A DNA stretch of 64,000 nucleotides from Pedobacter ginsenosidimutans (GTDB lineage: Bacteria; Bacteroidota; Bacteroidia; Sphingobacteriales; Sphingobacteriaceae). Shown one piece after another: positions 26,117-33,047 of this stretch; the first letter of the stretch is position 1; every line of letters starts with the position of its first letter. The notes below the pieces were generated by a model. It did not search any database and was not told the DNA's origin. It saw only the letters and a list, made by a program, of their open reading frames with translations. The translations under genes and the position numbers were made by a program. Where the stretch lies: assembly GCF_001442625.1 (NCBI RefSeq), contig NZ_LMZQ01000003.1:496001-560000 (forward strand), in the 5' to 3' direction.

Positions 26117-26803
26117 CTAAGAAAACGTAGCCTTTAAAATCAAATTTGGGTCGGGGCAGTTTGCCAGATATTTTTCTCGTTCACTAAACCGGCAAACCCC
26201 AGGATAATCGCCTTTTAATCCTTCCATATTTTCGATCAATTGGAGATGAAGGTGTGGCGGCCAGTAACCATTCTCTTCCTTTGCTCCTAATACTGCGATT
26301 TTAGCCCCAGCAGGGATGAATTTACCTTCCTTAAGATCATTTAACGAAGCCAGACTTAAATGCCCATATAAAGCATTAAATTTAAGTCCATCTATTTCAT
26401 AAGCGAGGATAATGGTTGCACCGTAATCACCAAAGTTGTTGTTATTGGCAAAGCTTTGCACAGTGGCATCATAAAAATTGTAGATTGGTGTTCCTACCGC
26501 CCCCCAGATATCTACACCTAAATGTAACCTGCGGGCTTCTTCTCCGGCATCAAAATGCGCACTTCGCGAATATATGGTACGATGTTCACCATAGCCACCA
26601 ATTCCATAACGCGCATTATTATGGGTCAATTTTCCATTTACCCATGCAGAAAACAAATCAGTATTATCCAGAATTTCATCCGTTAACTCAGTATTTGCTG
26701 CGGTAAAGTCTAAAGATATAAGTTGATCGTGTTTTACATCAAAATCAACCACCTTATGAATCAATGACGCATTCGTTTGAATAATCTGCTCAAAAGTTTG
26801 CAT
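26117..26803 (-). CDS. M23-family (LytM) peptidase without signal peptide
   Basis: This 228-residue protein has the zinc site of M23 peptidases: H94 and D98 in HLGVDIWG, H148 in YGHLS, and H184/H186 in PHLHLQL. The family cleaves peptidoglycan cross-bridges. The zinc-binding pattern is complete, so activity is plausible. No signal peptide or membrane segment precedes the domain, which is unusual for a wall enzyme. Either it leaves the cell by another route or it acts on a cytoplasmic substrate. It is the last gene of the rbfA-hlyIII-M23 operon, 7 bases after hlyIII. Confidence 0.87.
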   Translation of the reverse strand: MQTFEQIIQTNASLIHKVVDFDVKHDQLISLDFTAANTELTDEILDNTDLFSAWVNGKLTHNNARYGIGGYGEHRTIYSRSAHFDAGEEARRLHLGVDIWGAVGTPIYNFYDATVQSFANNNNFGDYGATIILAYEIDGLKFNALYGHLSLASLNDLKEGKFIPAGAKIAVLGAKEENGYWPPHLHLQLIENMEGLKGDYPGVCRFSEREKYLANCPDPNLILKATFS

Positions 26804-26810
26804 CTATAAT

Positions 26811-27440
26811 CTATTTAAAAATATAAATGAAGTTATAAATATAGTGAGATAAGGCTCCTCCGATTACGAACAGGTGCCAAAGTTCATGACTGTGCATCCA
26901 CCTGAACATTTGTTTATCCTTTGCATAATAATAGGTTCCGGCAATGTAAAAAACGCCACCAAACAGTAACCAGAAAATTGCACCAAAAGGTAATGTACCT
27001 AGCATTTTCTGCAGCAAAGGCACAATTAAGCAGCCCATTAAAATATAAATAGACAGTGAAATAGCTGTACTTTTTAATCGGTTAAAAATTTTAAGCAGGC
27101 AACCTACAATAGCGATAATCCATACGACGGCAAACAAACTCCAGCGTAACCAACCATCAAAAACCAGTAAAGCAGTTGGTGTATAAGAACCTGCTATCAT
27201 CAGGTAAATGCAGCAATGATCGAATTTTTGCCAAAAACGCACACCATAATCAGTAGCCGGATAACCATGGTACATGGCACTTACGCCAAAAAGGATAAAA
27301 GTGCCAATGCTATAAATCCAGGCAGCAGTATATTCTATGGGTGTATTGCACTTTTGAAGCAATATATAACCAGCCGGAATTGCAATTAATGCCGGTATAA
27401 AATGAGTGAAGAAATTAACGGGTTCCCTTAGCTTCCTCAC
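26811..27440 (-). CDS. Hemolysin III/PAQR-family membrane protein
   Basis: This 209-residue protein has seven expected membrane helices and the family motifs EPVNFFTHFIPAL near the start, SAMYHGYP around residue 55, FDHCCIYLMIAGSYTP around 75-90 and HSHELWHLFVIGG near the end. Conserved Ser, Asp and three His residues form the putative zinc site of PAQR proteins. Function in bacteria is not firmly known, and the haemolysin name is historical. It lies 5 bases downstream of rbfA and 7 bases upstream of the M23 gene in one operon. Confidence 0.92.
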   Translation of the reverse strand: MRKLREPVNFFTHFIPALIAIPAGYILLQKCNTPIEYTAAWIYSIGTFILFGVSAMYHGYPATDYGVRFWQKFDHCCIYLMIAGSYTPTALLVFDGWLRWSLFAVVWIIAIVGCLLKIFNRLKSTAISLSIYILMGCLIVPLLQKMLGTLPFGAIFWLLFGGVFYIAGTYYYAKDKQMFRWMHSHELWHLFVIGGALSHYIYNFIYIFK

Positions 27441-27445
27441 AAAGA

Positions 27446-27823
27446 TTATTCGCTGTCTTCGTCTTTTTGCCTAGGCTCTTTTGCAATCTTATCGAAAAGA
27501 TGGTCCATACGCTCTACATACTCGTTGGTATCATCTACAAAGAAAGTAAGCTCTGGCACAACCCTAACCTGATGGCGGATTCTGCTTCCCAGTTTATACC
27601 TGATTTCGCCCGAATGTGCGTTTACCGTATTGATAGAAAGCGTGGTGTTATTGGTATTAAAAAAGCTCAGGTAAACTTTAGCCACTGCCAAATCTGGTGA
27701 AACCCGAACACGGGTAATGGTTACCAATGTATTAGGCAAAAATGCAGCACCTTCACGCTGAAAAACCTGTGCTAACTCCTCTTGTAATACTCCTGCAAAT
27801 TTCTGCTGACGTTTACTTTCCAT
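27446..27823 (-). CDS. rbfA: Ribosome-binding factor A
   Basis: This 125-residue KH-fold protein is needed for late maturation of the 30S subunit, including processing of the 16S rRNA 5' end. Family marks are RQQKFAGVLQEELAQVFQRE at the N-terminus, TITRVRVSPDLAVAKVYLSFF in the middle and the C-terminal RIRHQVRVVPELTFFVDDTNEY. The last segment carries the conserved P-E-L-x-F motif. It is first in the operon with hlyIII and the M23 peptidase. Confidence 0.95.
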   Translation of the reverse strand: MESKRQQKFAGVLQEELAQVFQREGAAFLPNTLVTITRVRVSPDLAVAKVYLSFFNTNNTTLSINTVNAHSGEIRYKLGSRIRHQVRVVPELTFFVDDTNEYVERMDHLFDKIAKEPRQKDEDSE

Positions 27824-27851
27824 AATGTATTTATCTATCGCCTTTATGATG

Positions 27852-27883
27852 AAACCTTATAGGTTTTAAAACCTATAAGGTTT
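27852..27883. repeat. 32-base perfect palindrome downstream of hflX
   Basis: Two exact 16-base arms meet without a loop; the outer arm begins AAACCTTATAGGT. It lies between the end of hflX and the start of rbfA. A near copy is found at the other side of hflX (29153-29185). It may serve as the hflX terminator, though the U-run is weak, or be a dispersed palindromic repeat. A fragment CGCACCGCAATGACGG follows, resembling half of the 994-1082 family. Confidence 0.65.
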
Positions 27884-27912
27884 ATTTTCGCACCGCAATG
27901 ACGGAATTTAAT

Positions 27913-29103
27913 CTAATATAACAAATTACTATCATACGGGTATCTTGCCACGTGCGCAGCTTTAACCTTATCGTACAATAATGTTTTAAACTCTTCTAAG
28001 TTTTCTTTTTCTGTAGCCGATATAAACAATACAGGTACTTTATCGTGGCTCATCCAGCTTTTCTTAAAGTCTTCTAGAGTCAGCTTCCCATCATCCTCTT
28101 CATCGTCAACTTCAGGCGAAACATAAGCGTCAATTTTATTAAAAACTAAAATCATGTCCTTATCAATCGCGCCAATATCCTTCAACGTTTCGTTAACCGT
28201 ATTAATCTGATCTTCGAAGTTAGGATGCGAAACATCAACCACATGGATCAACAAATCTGCTTCACGCACTTCATCCAGGGTCGATTTAAAACATTCTACC
28301 AAATGGTGAGGCAGTTTGCGGATAAACCCAACGGTATCGGAAAGCAAAAAAGGTAAATTTTCGATCACCACTTTACGAACTGTCGTATCTAAGGTTGCAA
28401 ACAATTTATTTTCTGCAAATACTTCCGATTTCGACAGCATATTCATGATGGTCGATTTACCAACATTGGTATAGCCTACCAAAGCTACCCGAATTAACTG
28501 TCCGCGGTTTTTACGCTGCGTTTCGTTCTGACGGTCTATATTTCTTAAACGCTCTTTTAGCAAAGAGATTTTATTTAAAATAATACGCCTGTCACTTTCA
28601 ATTTGCGTTTCACCCGGACCACGCATCCCGATACCACCTTTCTGGCGCTCTAAGTGAGTCCACATACCGGTTAGCCTTGGCAAAACATATTGCAATTGTG
28701 CCAGTTCTACCTGTGTTTTTGCCTGTGCAGTTTGGGCCCTGTTGGCAAAAATATCGAGGATCAGATTGCTTCGATCTAAAACCTTAACGCCAAGTTCACG
28801 ATCGATATTACGCAGTTGCGACGGCGACAATTCATCGTCGAAAACCACCACATCAATTTCTTCCGATTTCACATACGCCTTTATCTCTTCCAGTTTTCCC
28901 GTACCCACAAATGTAGCACGTTCTGGTTTAAGCATCTTCTGTGTAAAAACCTTCTCTACCTTTCCTCCAGCTGTATCGACCAAAAAAGCCAGCTCATCTA
29001 AATATTCTTTTGTTTGGGCTTCTTTTTCGCCAGGTGTAACCACTCCAACTAAAATTGCCCTTTCCTGCACTACGGCAGTATCATATGTTTTTTGTTTTCC
29101 CAT
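27913..29103 (-). CDS. hflX: GTPase HflX
   Basis: This ribosome-associated GTPase of ~396 residues splits stalled or hibernating 70S ribosomes. I start at MGKQKTYDTAVVQERAILVGV (29103), because a TATATTTG promoter box lies at 29114-29121, inside the longer frame that begins at 29154. The HflX N-terminal domain has FVGTGKLEE and DDELSPSQLRN. A coiled linker with GPGETQIESDRR follows. The G domain has G1 GYTNVGKST at residues 210-218, DTVGFIRKLPHHL (G3) and NKID (G4). Palindromes flank the gene on both sides. Confidence 0.94.
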   Translation of the reverse strand: MGKQKTYDTAVVQERAILVGVVTPGEKEAQTKEYLDELAFLVDTAGGKVEKVFTQKMLKPERATFVGTGKLEEIKAYVKSEEIDVVVFDDELSPSQLRNIDRELGVKVLDRSNLILDIFANRAQTAQAKTQVELAQLQYVLPRLTGMWTHLERQKGGIGMRGPGETQIESDRRIILNKISLLKERLRNIDRQNETQRKNRGQLIRVALVGYTNVGKSTIMNMLSKSEVFAENKLFATLDTTVRKVVIENLPFLLSDTVGFIRKLPHHLVECFKSTLDEVREADLLIHVVDVSHPNFEDQINTVNETLKDIGAIDKDMILVFNKIDAYVSPEVDDEEDDGKLTLEDFKKSWMSHDKVPVLFISATEKENLEEFKTLLYDKVKAAHVARYPYDSNLLY

Positions 29104-29113
29104 GTAATTGAGG

Positions 29114-29121
29114 CAAATATA
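29114..29121 (-). promoter_or_regulatory. Promoter -7 box of hflX
   Basis: TATATTTG on the minus strand fits TAnnTTTG. It lies 10 bases before the chosen hflX ATG, giving a very short leader. No convincing -33 box is seen. The site decides between the two possible hflX starts. Confidence 0.5.
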
Positions 29122-29152
29122 CGAAATTTGCGAACGTGTAAATCTTTTGTTC

Positions 29153-29185
29153 AAACCTTATAGGTCTTAAAGACCTATAAGGTTT
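29153..29185. repeat. 33-base palindrome between trpC and hflX
   Basis: Two exact 16-base arms (outer part AAACCTTATAGGT) flank a single central base. It differs from the copy at 27852-27883 only near the centre. It starts 7 bases after the trpC stop and may end trp transcription. Confidence 0.65.
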
Positions 29186-29192
29186 ATAGAGA

Positions 29193-29975
29193 CTATATCT
29201 GCTCTACAAATTCCTTTATCGCAACACCTGGATTGTCAGTCTTCATAAAATTCTCGCCAATTAAAAACCCGTTAAAGCCTGCGTCTTTTAGATCTTTTAT
29301 CGTTTGTGGATTACTGATCGCACTTTCTGAGATCTTCAAAAATTCATTTGGGATTTTATTTACTAAATCGAACGAAGTCTGGATATCTACCGTAAAATCG
29401 CCCAGGTTTCTATTGTTTACACCAATAGCATCCAGATTGGGGCAGATGCTTCGCTCCAACTCTTCCTGGTTATGCACTTCTAACAACACATTTAAACCTA
29501 GGTCTTTTGCAAACTTTCCGAAATCGTTGATCTGCTGAGGGGTTAATATTGAGGCAATCAACAAAATAATATCAGCACCCCAGGCTTTCGCTTCCAGGAT
29601 CTGATACTCATCGATCATAAAATCTTTTCTTAAGATCGGAATATGGTTTGCCGCTCTTGCTGCCAGAATATCATCGGTTTTACCACCAAAGAAATCTACA
29701 TCCGTTAATACCGAAAGTGCGGATGCGCCCGCTGCACTATAAGCCTGCGTTACATCAGCAACATCAGCAACACCATTAATTAAACCTTTGGATGGTGAGC
29801 GGCGCTTAAACTCGGCAATAATGCCTGTGCGGTCTTCGGCCAATAAAAATTCTTTAAAAGAATATGGTGTTCTTTTAAAATGCACCGAATTTTCTAAATC
29901 CTGTACAGAAACCAAAGCTTTGGCAGCCGCAACTTCTTCTTTTTTACGTAATACTATTTTATCTAATATGTTCAT
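29193..29975 (-). CDS. trpC: Indole-3-glycerol-phosphate synthase
   Basis: This TIM-barrel enzyme of ~260 residues closes the indole ring in tryptophan synthesis. The start is MNILDKIVLRKKEEV (29975); the longer frame to 30011 runs into the repeat upstream. Family marks are IAEFKRRSPSKG, LSVLTDVDFFGG, ILRKDFMIDEYQI, VNNRNLGDF and SESAI near the C-terminus. It lies downstream of trpG, separated by a 102-base gap with a REP-like repeat. trpD, which normally lies between them in Bacteroidota, is missing here. Confidence 0.95.
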   Translation of the reverse strand: MNILDKIVLRKKEEVAAAKALVSVQDLENSVHFKRTPYSFKEFLLAEDRTGIIAEFKRRSPSKGLINGVADVADVTQAYSAAGASALSVLTDVDFFGGKTDDILAARAANHIPILRKDFMIDEYQILEAKAWGADIILLIASILTPQQINDFGKFAKDLGLNVLLEVHNQEELERSICPNLDAIGVNNRNLGDFTVDIQTSFDLVNKIPNEFLKISESAISNPQTIKDLKDAGFNGFLIGENFMKTDNPGVAIKEFVEQI

Positions 29976-29986
29976 TTTTACTAATC

Positions 29987-30061
29987 CGTCATGCTGAACT
30001 TGTTTCAGCATCTAAAAGTTAACTAATCCCAGTAAGATCCTGAATCAAGTTCAGGATGACG
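29987..30061. repeat. REP-like inverted repeat inside the trp operon
   Basis: The ends CGTCATGCTGAACTTG and CAAGTTCAGGATGACG face each other, and TTTCAGCATCT and AGATCCTGAA continue the pairing. This 75-base hairpin fills most of the trpG-trpC gap. It resembles a widespread intergenic repeat of this group and may affect read-through into trpC. Confidence 0.7.
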
Positions 30062-30077
30062 ACCGGATGAATAAGCA

Positions 30078-30668
30078 CTAGGGGGTCGACGTTAACCAGT
30101 TTTCCATCATCTGCTTTCCGTACTCCGTTAATACACTTTCTGGGTGAAACTGTACCCCGCGAACATCTAACGTTTCATGTCTTAACGCCATGATCTCATT
30201 CTTATGATCTCTTGCTGTAATTTTTAAACACGAAGGGAAGTTATCTTTACTCACAACCCAACTGTGGTAACGGCCAACATTTATAGTTTGCGGGCATTCC
30301 CAGAACAAAGGCTCATCGCCATCTACAACAGTTACCGGTGTAGCAATTCCGTGCATTGGTCTGCCCAGGTTCAATAAAGTGCCACCAAAAACTTCGGCTA
30401 TGGCTTGCTGACCTAAACATACCCCAAAAATACTCTTCGTTGGCGCATAGGTTTTAATAACATCCAATAACAAACCTGCCTCTTCCGGAATACCCGGACC
30501 TGGGGAAAGTAATATTTTATCATACTTTTCTACATCAGCCAGATCGAATTTATCATTTCTCCAAACTTCTGCTTCATAACCAACTTCGTTAATTAAATGC
30601 ACGAGATTGTAGGTAAAACTATCATAGTTATCGATTACTAAGACGGTTTTTTTATCTATATTTTCCAT
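30078..30668 (-). CDS. trpG: Anthranilate synthase component II (glutamine amidotransferase)
   Basis: This 196-residue class I glutamine amidotransferase supplies ammonia to TrpE. The opening VLVIDNYDSFTYNLVH is typical. The catalytic Cys84 is in FGVCLGQQAIAE and the His-Glu pair is in QFHPES near residues 174-177. It could also serve p-aminobenzoate synthesis as PabA. Its place 51 bases after trpE makes tryptophan the main role. It is followed by a repeat and trpC, not trpD. Confidence 0.94.
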   Translation of the reverse strand: MENIDKKTVLVIDNYDSFTYNLVHLINEVGYEAEVWRNDKFDLADVEKYDKILLSPGPGIPEEAGLLLDVIKTYAPTKSIFGVCLGQQAIAEVFGGTLLNLGRPMHGIATPVTVVDGDEPLFWECPQTINVGRYHSWVVSKDNFPSCLKITARDHKNEIMALRHETLDVRGVQFHPESVLTEYGKQMMENWLTSTP

Positions 30669-30719
30669 TTTATTTCCTGTTAACGGATTTCACTCCAAGC
30701 TAAAAATTCCTCAGTCCAA

Positions 30720-32117
30720 CTATATTCCCTCTGCCATTTGCACCGCTTTACGCAAAGCCGCAATTTTATTGTTCACTTCCTGCATCTCAGTTTCGGGAAC
30801 AGAATCGGCCACAATACCTGCACCTGCACGGTAATGCAGTTCGTTATTCTTGCTCATAAAGGTCCTGATCATGATGGCATGGTTAAAATCTTCATTGAAA
30901 CCCATAAAACCGATTGCACCGGCATAAAAATTCCTGCCCAGCTTTTCGTTTTCGTCAATCAACTGCATAGCTTTATATTTTGGCGCACCACTTAAGGTAC
31001 CTGCCGGATAGGTATCGGCAACTACTTTAAAAGCACTTACGTTTTCCTGCAAATGACCGCTCACTTTACTTACCAGGTGGATCAGGTGCGAATAGTATTG
31101 TACCTCTTTAAAAGATTTTACCTCAACACGGTTACAGTGCCTGCTTAAATCGTTTCTGGCCAAATCAACCAGCATTACATGTTCTGCACTTTCCTTCGGG
31201 TCTTGTTCTAATTTACGGGCCTGTTCAGCATCTTCGATGTCGTTTCCGCTACGTTTAAAAGTCCCTGCGATTGGGAAAATGTTGGCCGAATTGTTTTTGA
31301 TGGTAATCTGCGCTTCGGGTGAAGAACCGAACAATTTAAAATTCCCGTAATCAAAATAAAACAGGTAAGGCGATGGGTTTATGGAACGCAGGCAGCGGTA
31401 GACATTAAATTCATCACCAGAAAATGCCTGCTTAAATGCCCTTGAAGGTACAATCTGAAAAACATCTCCACGGTAAATATGCTTTTGTAGTTTCTCCACC
31501 AAATCCATAAAACCCTGATCGGTTAGGTTCGAACTTTCCTCACCACGAAGTTGAAACTTATATTCAGGGTAATTTTTATTCTGGATCAGGTATTCCATTT
31601 TTTCAAGTCCACCCTCCTCTTCTCCTTCGAAAGTATTTTTGAAAAGGGTAATTTCATTTTTGAAGTGATCGATGGCAATGATATAGCGATACAAATGGTA
31701 CTGCATTTCCGGAATCTCTTCGCCCTCAGGGGTTTCGGAGCTAAACTTTATATCTTCAAAATGTTGTACGGCATTCCAGGTAAAATAGCCAAACAGACCG
31801 CTCGAAATAAATTTGATTTCCGGTAATTCCGTTTCTCTGAATTTATCTTTAAAATCGGTAATTTCTTCGATCAGGTTTTTACTTTCGGTAATCTCTACAG
31901 CGCCATCAGGGAAATAAGTCTCCAATCGCGATCCTTTTAAAATAATTCCCGCTACCGGATCGGCACAAACAAAACTCATCGAGTTTTCTCTACTGTGGTA
32001 ATCAGAACTTTCTAACAGGATACTGTTAGGATACACATCACGTAAGCGTAAATAAATGCTCACTGGCGTTGTGGTATCGGCAAGCATTTTTTTGTAAGTG
32101 GTATTAATTTTATACAT
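30720..32117 (-). CDS. trpE: Anthranilate synthase component I
   Basis: This 465-residue enzyme converts chorismate and ammonia to anthranilate, the first committed step to tryptophan. The feedback-inhibition motif LLESS is at residues 34-38 (S37), so Trp inhibition is likely. The catalytic domain has QIVPSRAF, YLFYFDYGNFKLFGSSPEA, PIAGTFKRSG, LVDLARNDL and the C-terminal YRAGAGIVADSVPETE. A start at residue 11 (MLADTTTPVS) is possible. The gene is preceded by an attenuator leader with its own small peptide, so expression should fall when charged tRNA-Trp is plentiful. Confidence 0.96.
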   Translation of the reverse strand: MYKINTTYKKMLADTTTPVSIYLRLRDVYPNSILLESSDYHSRENSMSFVCADPVAGIILKGSRLETYFPDGAVEITESKNLIEEITDFKDKFRETELPEIKFISSGLFGYFTWNAVQHFEDIKFSSETPEGEEIPEMQYHLYRYIIAIDHFKNEITLFKNTFEGEEEGGLEKMEYLIQNKNYPEYKFQLRGEESSNLTDQGFMDLVEKLQKHIYRGDVFQIVPSRAFKQAFSGDEFNVYRCLRSINPSPYLFYFDYGNFKLFGSSPEAQITIKNNSANIFPIAGTFKRSGNDIEDAEQARKLEQDPKESAEHVMLVDLARNDLSRHCNRVEVKSFKEVQYYSHLIHLVSKVSGHLQENVSAFKVVADTYPAGTLSGAPKYKAMQLIDENEKLGRNFYAGAIGFMGFNEDFNHAIMIRTFMSKNNELHYRAGAGIVADSVPETEMQEVNNKIAALRKAVQMAEGI

Positions 32118-32172
32118 GATAAAGGTAAATGGTGTAAGCTATAGGGCTTAAGGTTTGCATTTCGTATTTTTT

Positions 32173-32212
32173 AACAATAAAAAGCCCGGCGTGTGGTTCT
32201 ACGCCGGGCTTT
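32173..32212 (-). terminator. trp attenuator terminator hairpin
   Basis: On the minus strand AAAGCCCGGCGT pairs exactly with ACGCCGGGCTTT around an 8-base loop, followed by TTTTATTGTT. This very stable intrinsic terminator lies 55 bases before the trpE start and 32 bases after the leader peptide stop, not at the end of a gene. Its left arm can instead pair with part of the leader peptide coding sequence (see findings). Confidence 0.88.
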
Positions 32213-32244
32213 AATGGTTCTTTAATAAGGTTTAGGTTGATAAA

Positions 32245-32322
32245 CTATATTTTGTTCATACGCAGCCAGCGCAATTCATTTGAATTACTTTGCCAAAGCC
32301 ATGTATGTATATTGTTGATCAT
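32245..32322 (-). CDS. trpL: trp leader peptide, 25 residues with three Trp codons
   Basis: The ATG is the complement of 32320-32322 and the TAG of 32245-32247. The peptide starts MINNIHTWLWQ, has Trp at positions 8, 10 and 19 and ends RWLRMNKI. Three Trp in 25 residues just upstream of a terminator hairpin and trpE is the classic layout of ribosome-mediated attenuation. When Trp-tRNA is scarce, a ribosome stalled at W8 or W10 would let the segment around codons 17-19 pair with the terminator arm and keep transcription going. The start codon lies only 6 bases from the promoter box, so the transcript is nearly leaderless. Confidence 0.87.
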   Translation of the reverse strand: MINNIHTWLWQSNSNELRWLRMNKI

Positions 32323-32328
32323 GAGCAA

Positions 32329-32359
32329 CAAAAATATAAAGAATTTCCAAAAATGGAAA
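32329..32359 (-). promoter_or_regulatory. trp operon promoter
   Basis: On the minus strand TTTC, a 19-base spacer and TATTTTTG fit TTTG-n19-TAnnTTTG with one mismatch. The predicted start of transcription is 3-5 bases before the trpL ATG. A TTTCCAAAAATGGAAA palindrome overlaps the spacer and could be an additional operator. Confidence 0.7.
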
Positions 32360-32380
32360 TAATTATGAAAATAAATATCC

Positions 32381-32488
32381 GTTAACCGCAAAGTACACAG
32401 AGTGAAAGCACAAAGTACACAAAGATTAATATCCGAATAAACGCTTCTGCGCCTCTTTGCGAAAAACTTAGTGTGCTGTGTGGTTAAC
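32381..32488. repeat. Inverted-end repeat with CACAAAG words
   Basis: The ends GTTAACCGCAAAG and GTGTGGTTAAC are inverted. Between them are repeated CACAGAG, CACAAAG and CTCTTTGCG words. It is the same style as 25938-26115. It separates the trp promoter from the next membrane protein gene. Confidence 0.5.
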
Positions 32489-32491
32489 CAC

Positions 32492-32935
32492 TTAAGACAC
32501 CCCGAAAAACGATCTTCCAGGCACAGCTTTAACCATCAGCAGAATGGCAACAATGATCAGGATCAATGCCAATCCAAAGAATACGGCAATGGTACGGTGT
32601 TTTGCTACAGCTTCTGTTACCTTTTTCGATTTTGCATTACCAATGGTAATCAGAATAATCGCAATAAGCATCATTGAAGTATGCTCAGCCTTAAAGTAAC
32701 GGCCTATCGCATCGCTCATCGGCAATTTTGTTAATGGACTTAAGAAAAAAAGCACCAAACCCATCAGGAATTGAATGTGTGCACTGATCAGCGTAAATAC
32801 ATTCAGCTTACGGTTACCTTCCGTGTAAGTTTTATTACCAAACCAGCCCGACAAAGCATTGATTACAGCAATAACCAATAGAATTAATACGATGTAGCGC
32901 CATCCAGAGTGCGCAGATTTTAAGATGTTGTACAT
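32492..32935 (-). CDS. Four-helix membrane protein of unknown function
   Basis: This ~147-residue protein starts best at MYNILKSAHSGWRYIVLILL (32935). Four hydrophobic segments are visible (about residues 12-30, 46-68, 82-98 and 114-136). A histidine follows near residue 9 and another pair lies around 52 and 86 (SAHIQ, AEHTS), so a haem-binding membrane protein is conceivable but not shown. I do not recognise a firm family. It stands alone, with its start divergent from the amidohydrolase gene. Confidence 0.7.
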   Translation of the reverse strand: MYNILKSAHSGWRYIVLILLVIAVINALSGWFGNKTYTEGNRKLNVFTLISAHIQFLMGLVLFFLSPLTKLPMSDAIGRYFKAEHTSMMLIAIILITIGNAKSKKVTEAVAKHRTIAVFFGLALILIIVAILLMVKAVPGRSFFGVS

Positions 32936-33047
32936 TTTTATCAAATATGTTTAGTCAAAAATAGACATTAATTGTAAAAAATAGGATATTGAAGAGAATG
33001 AACGCTTATTTATATTAGTTTTAAACAAATTAAACACTAAACTTATT

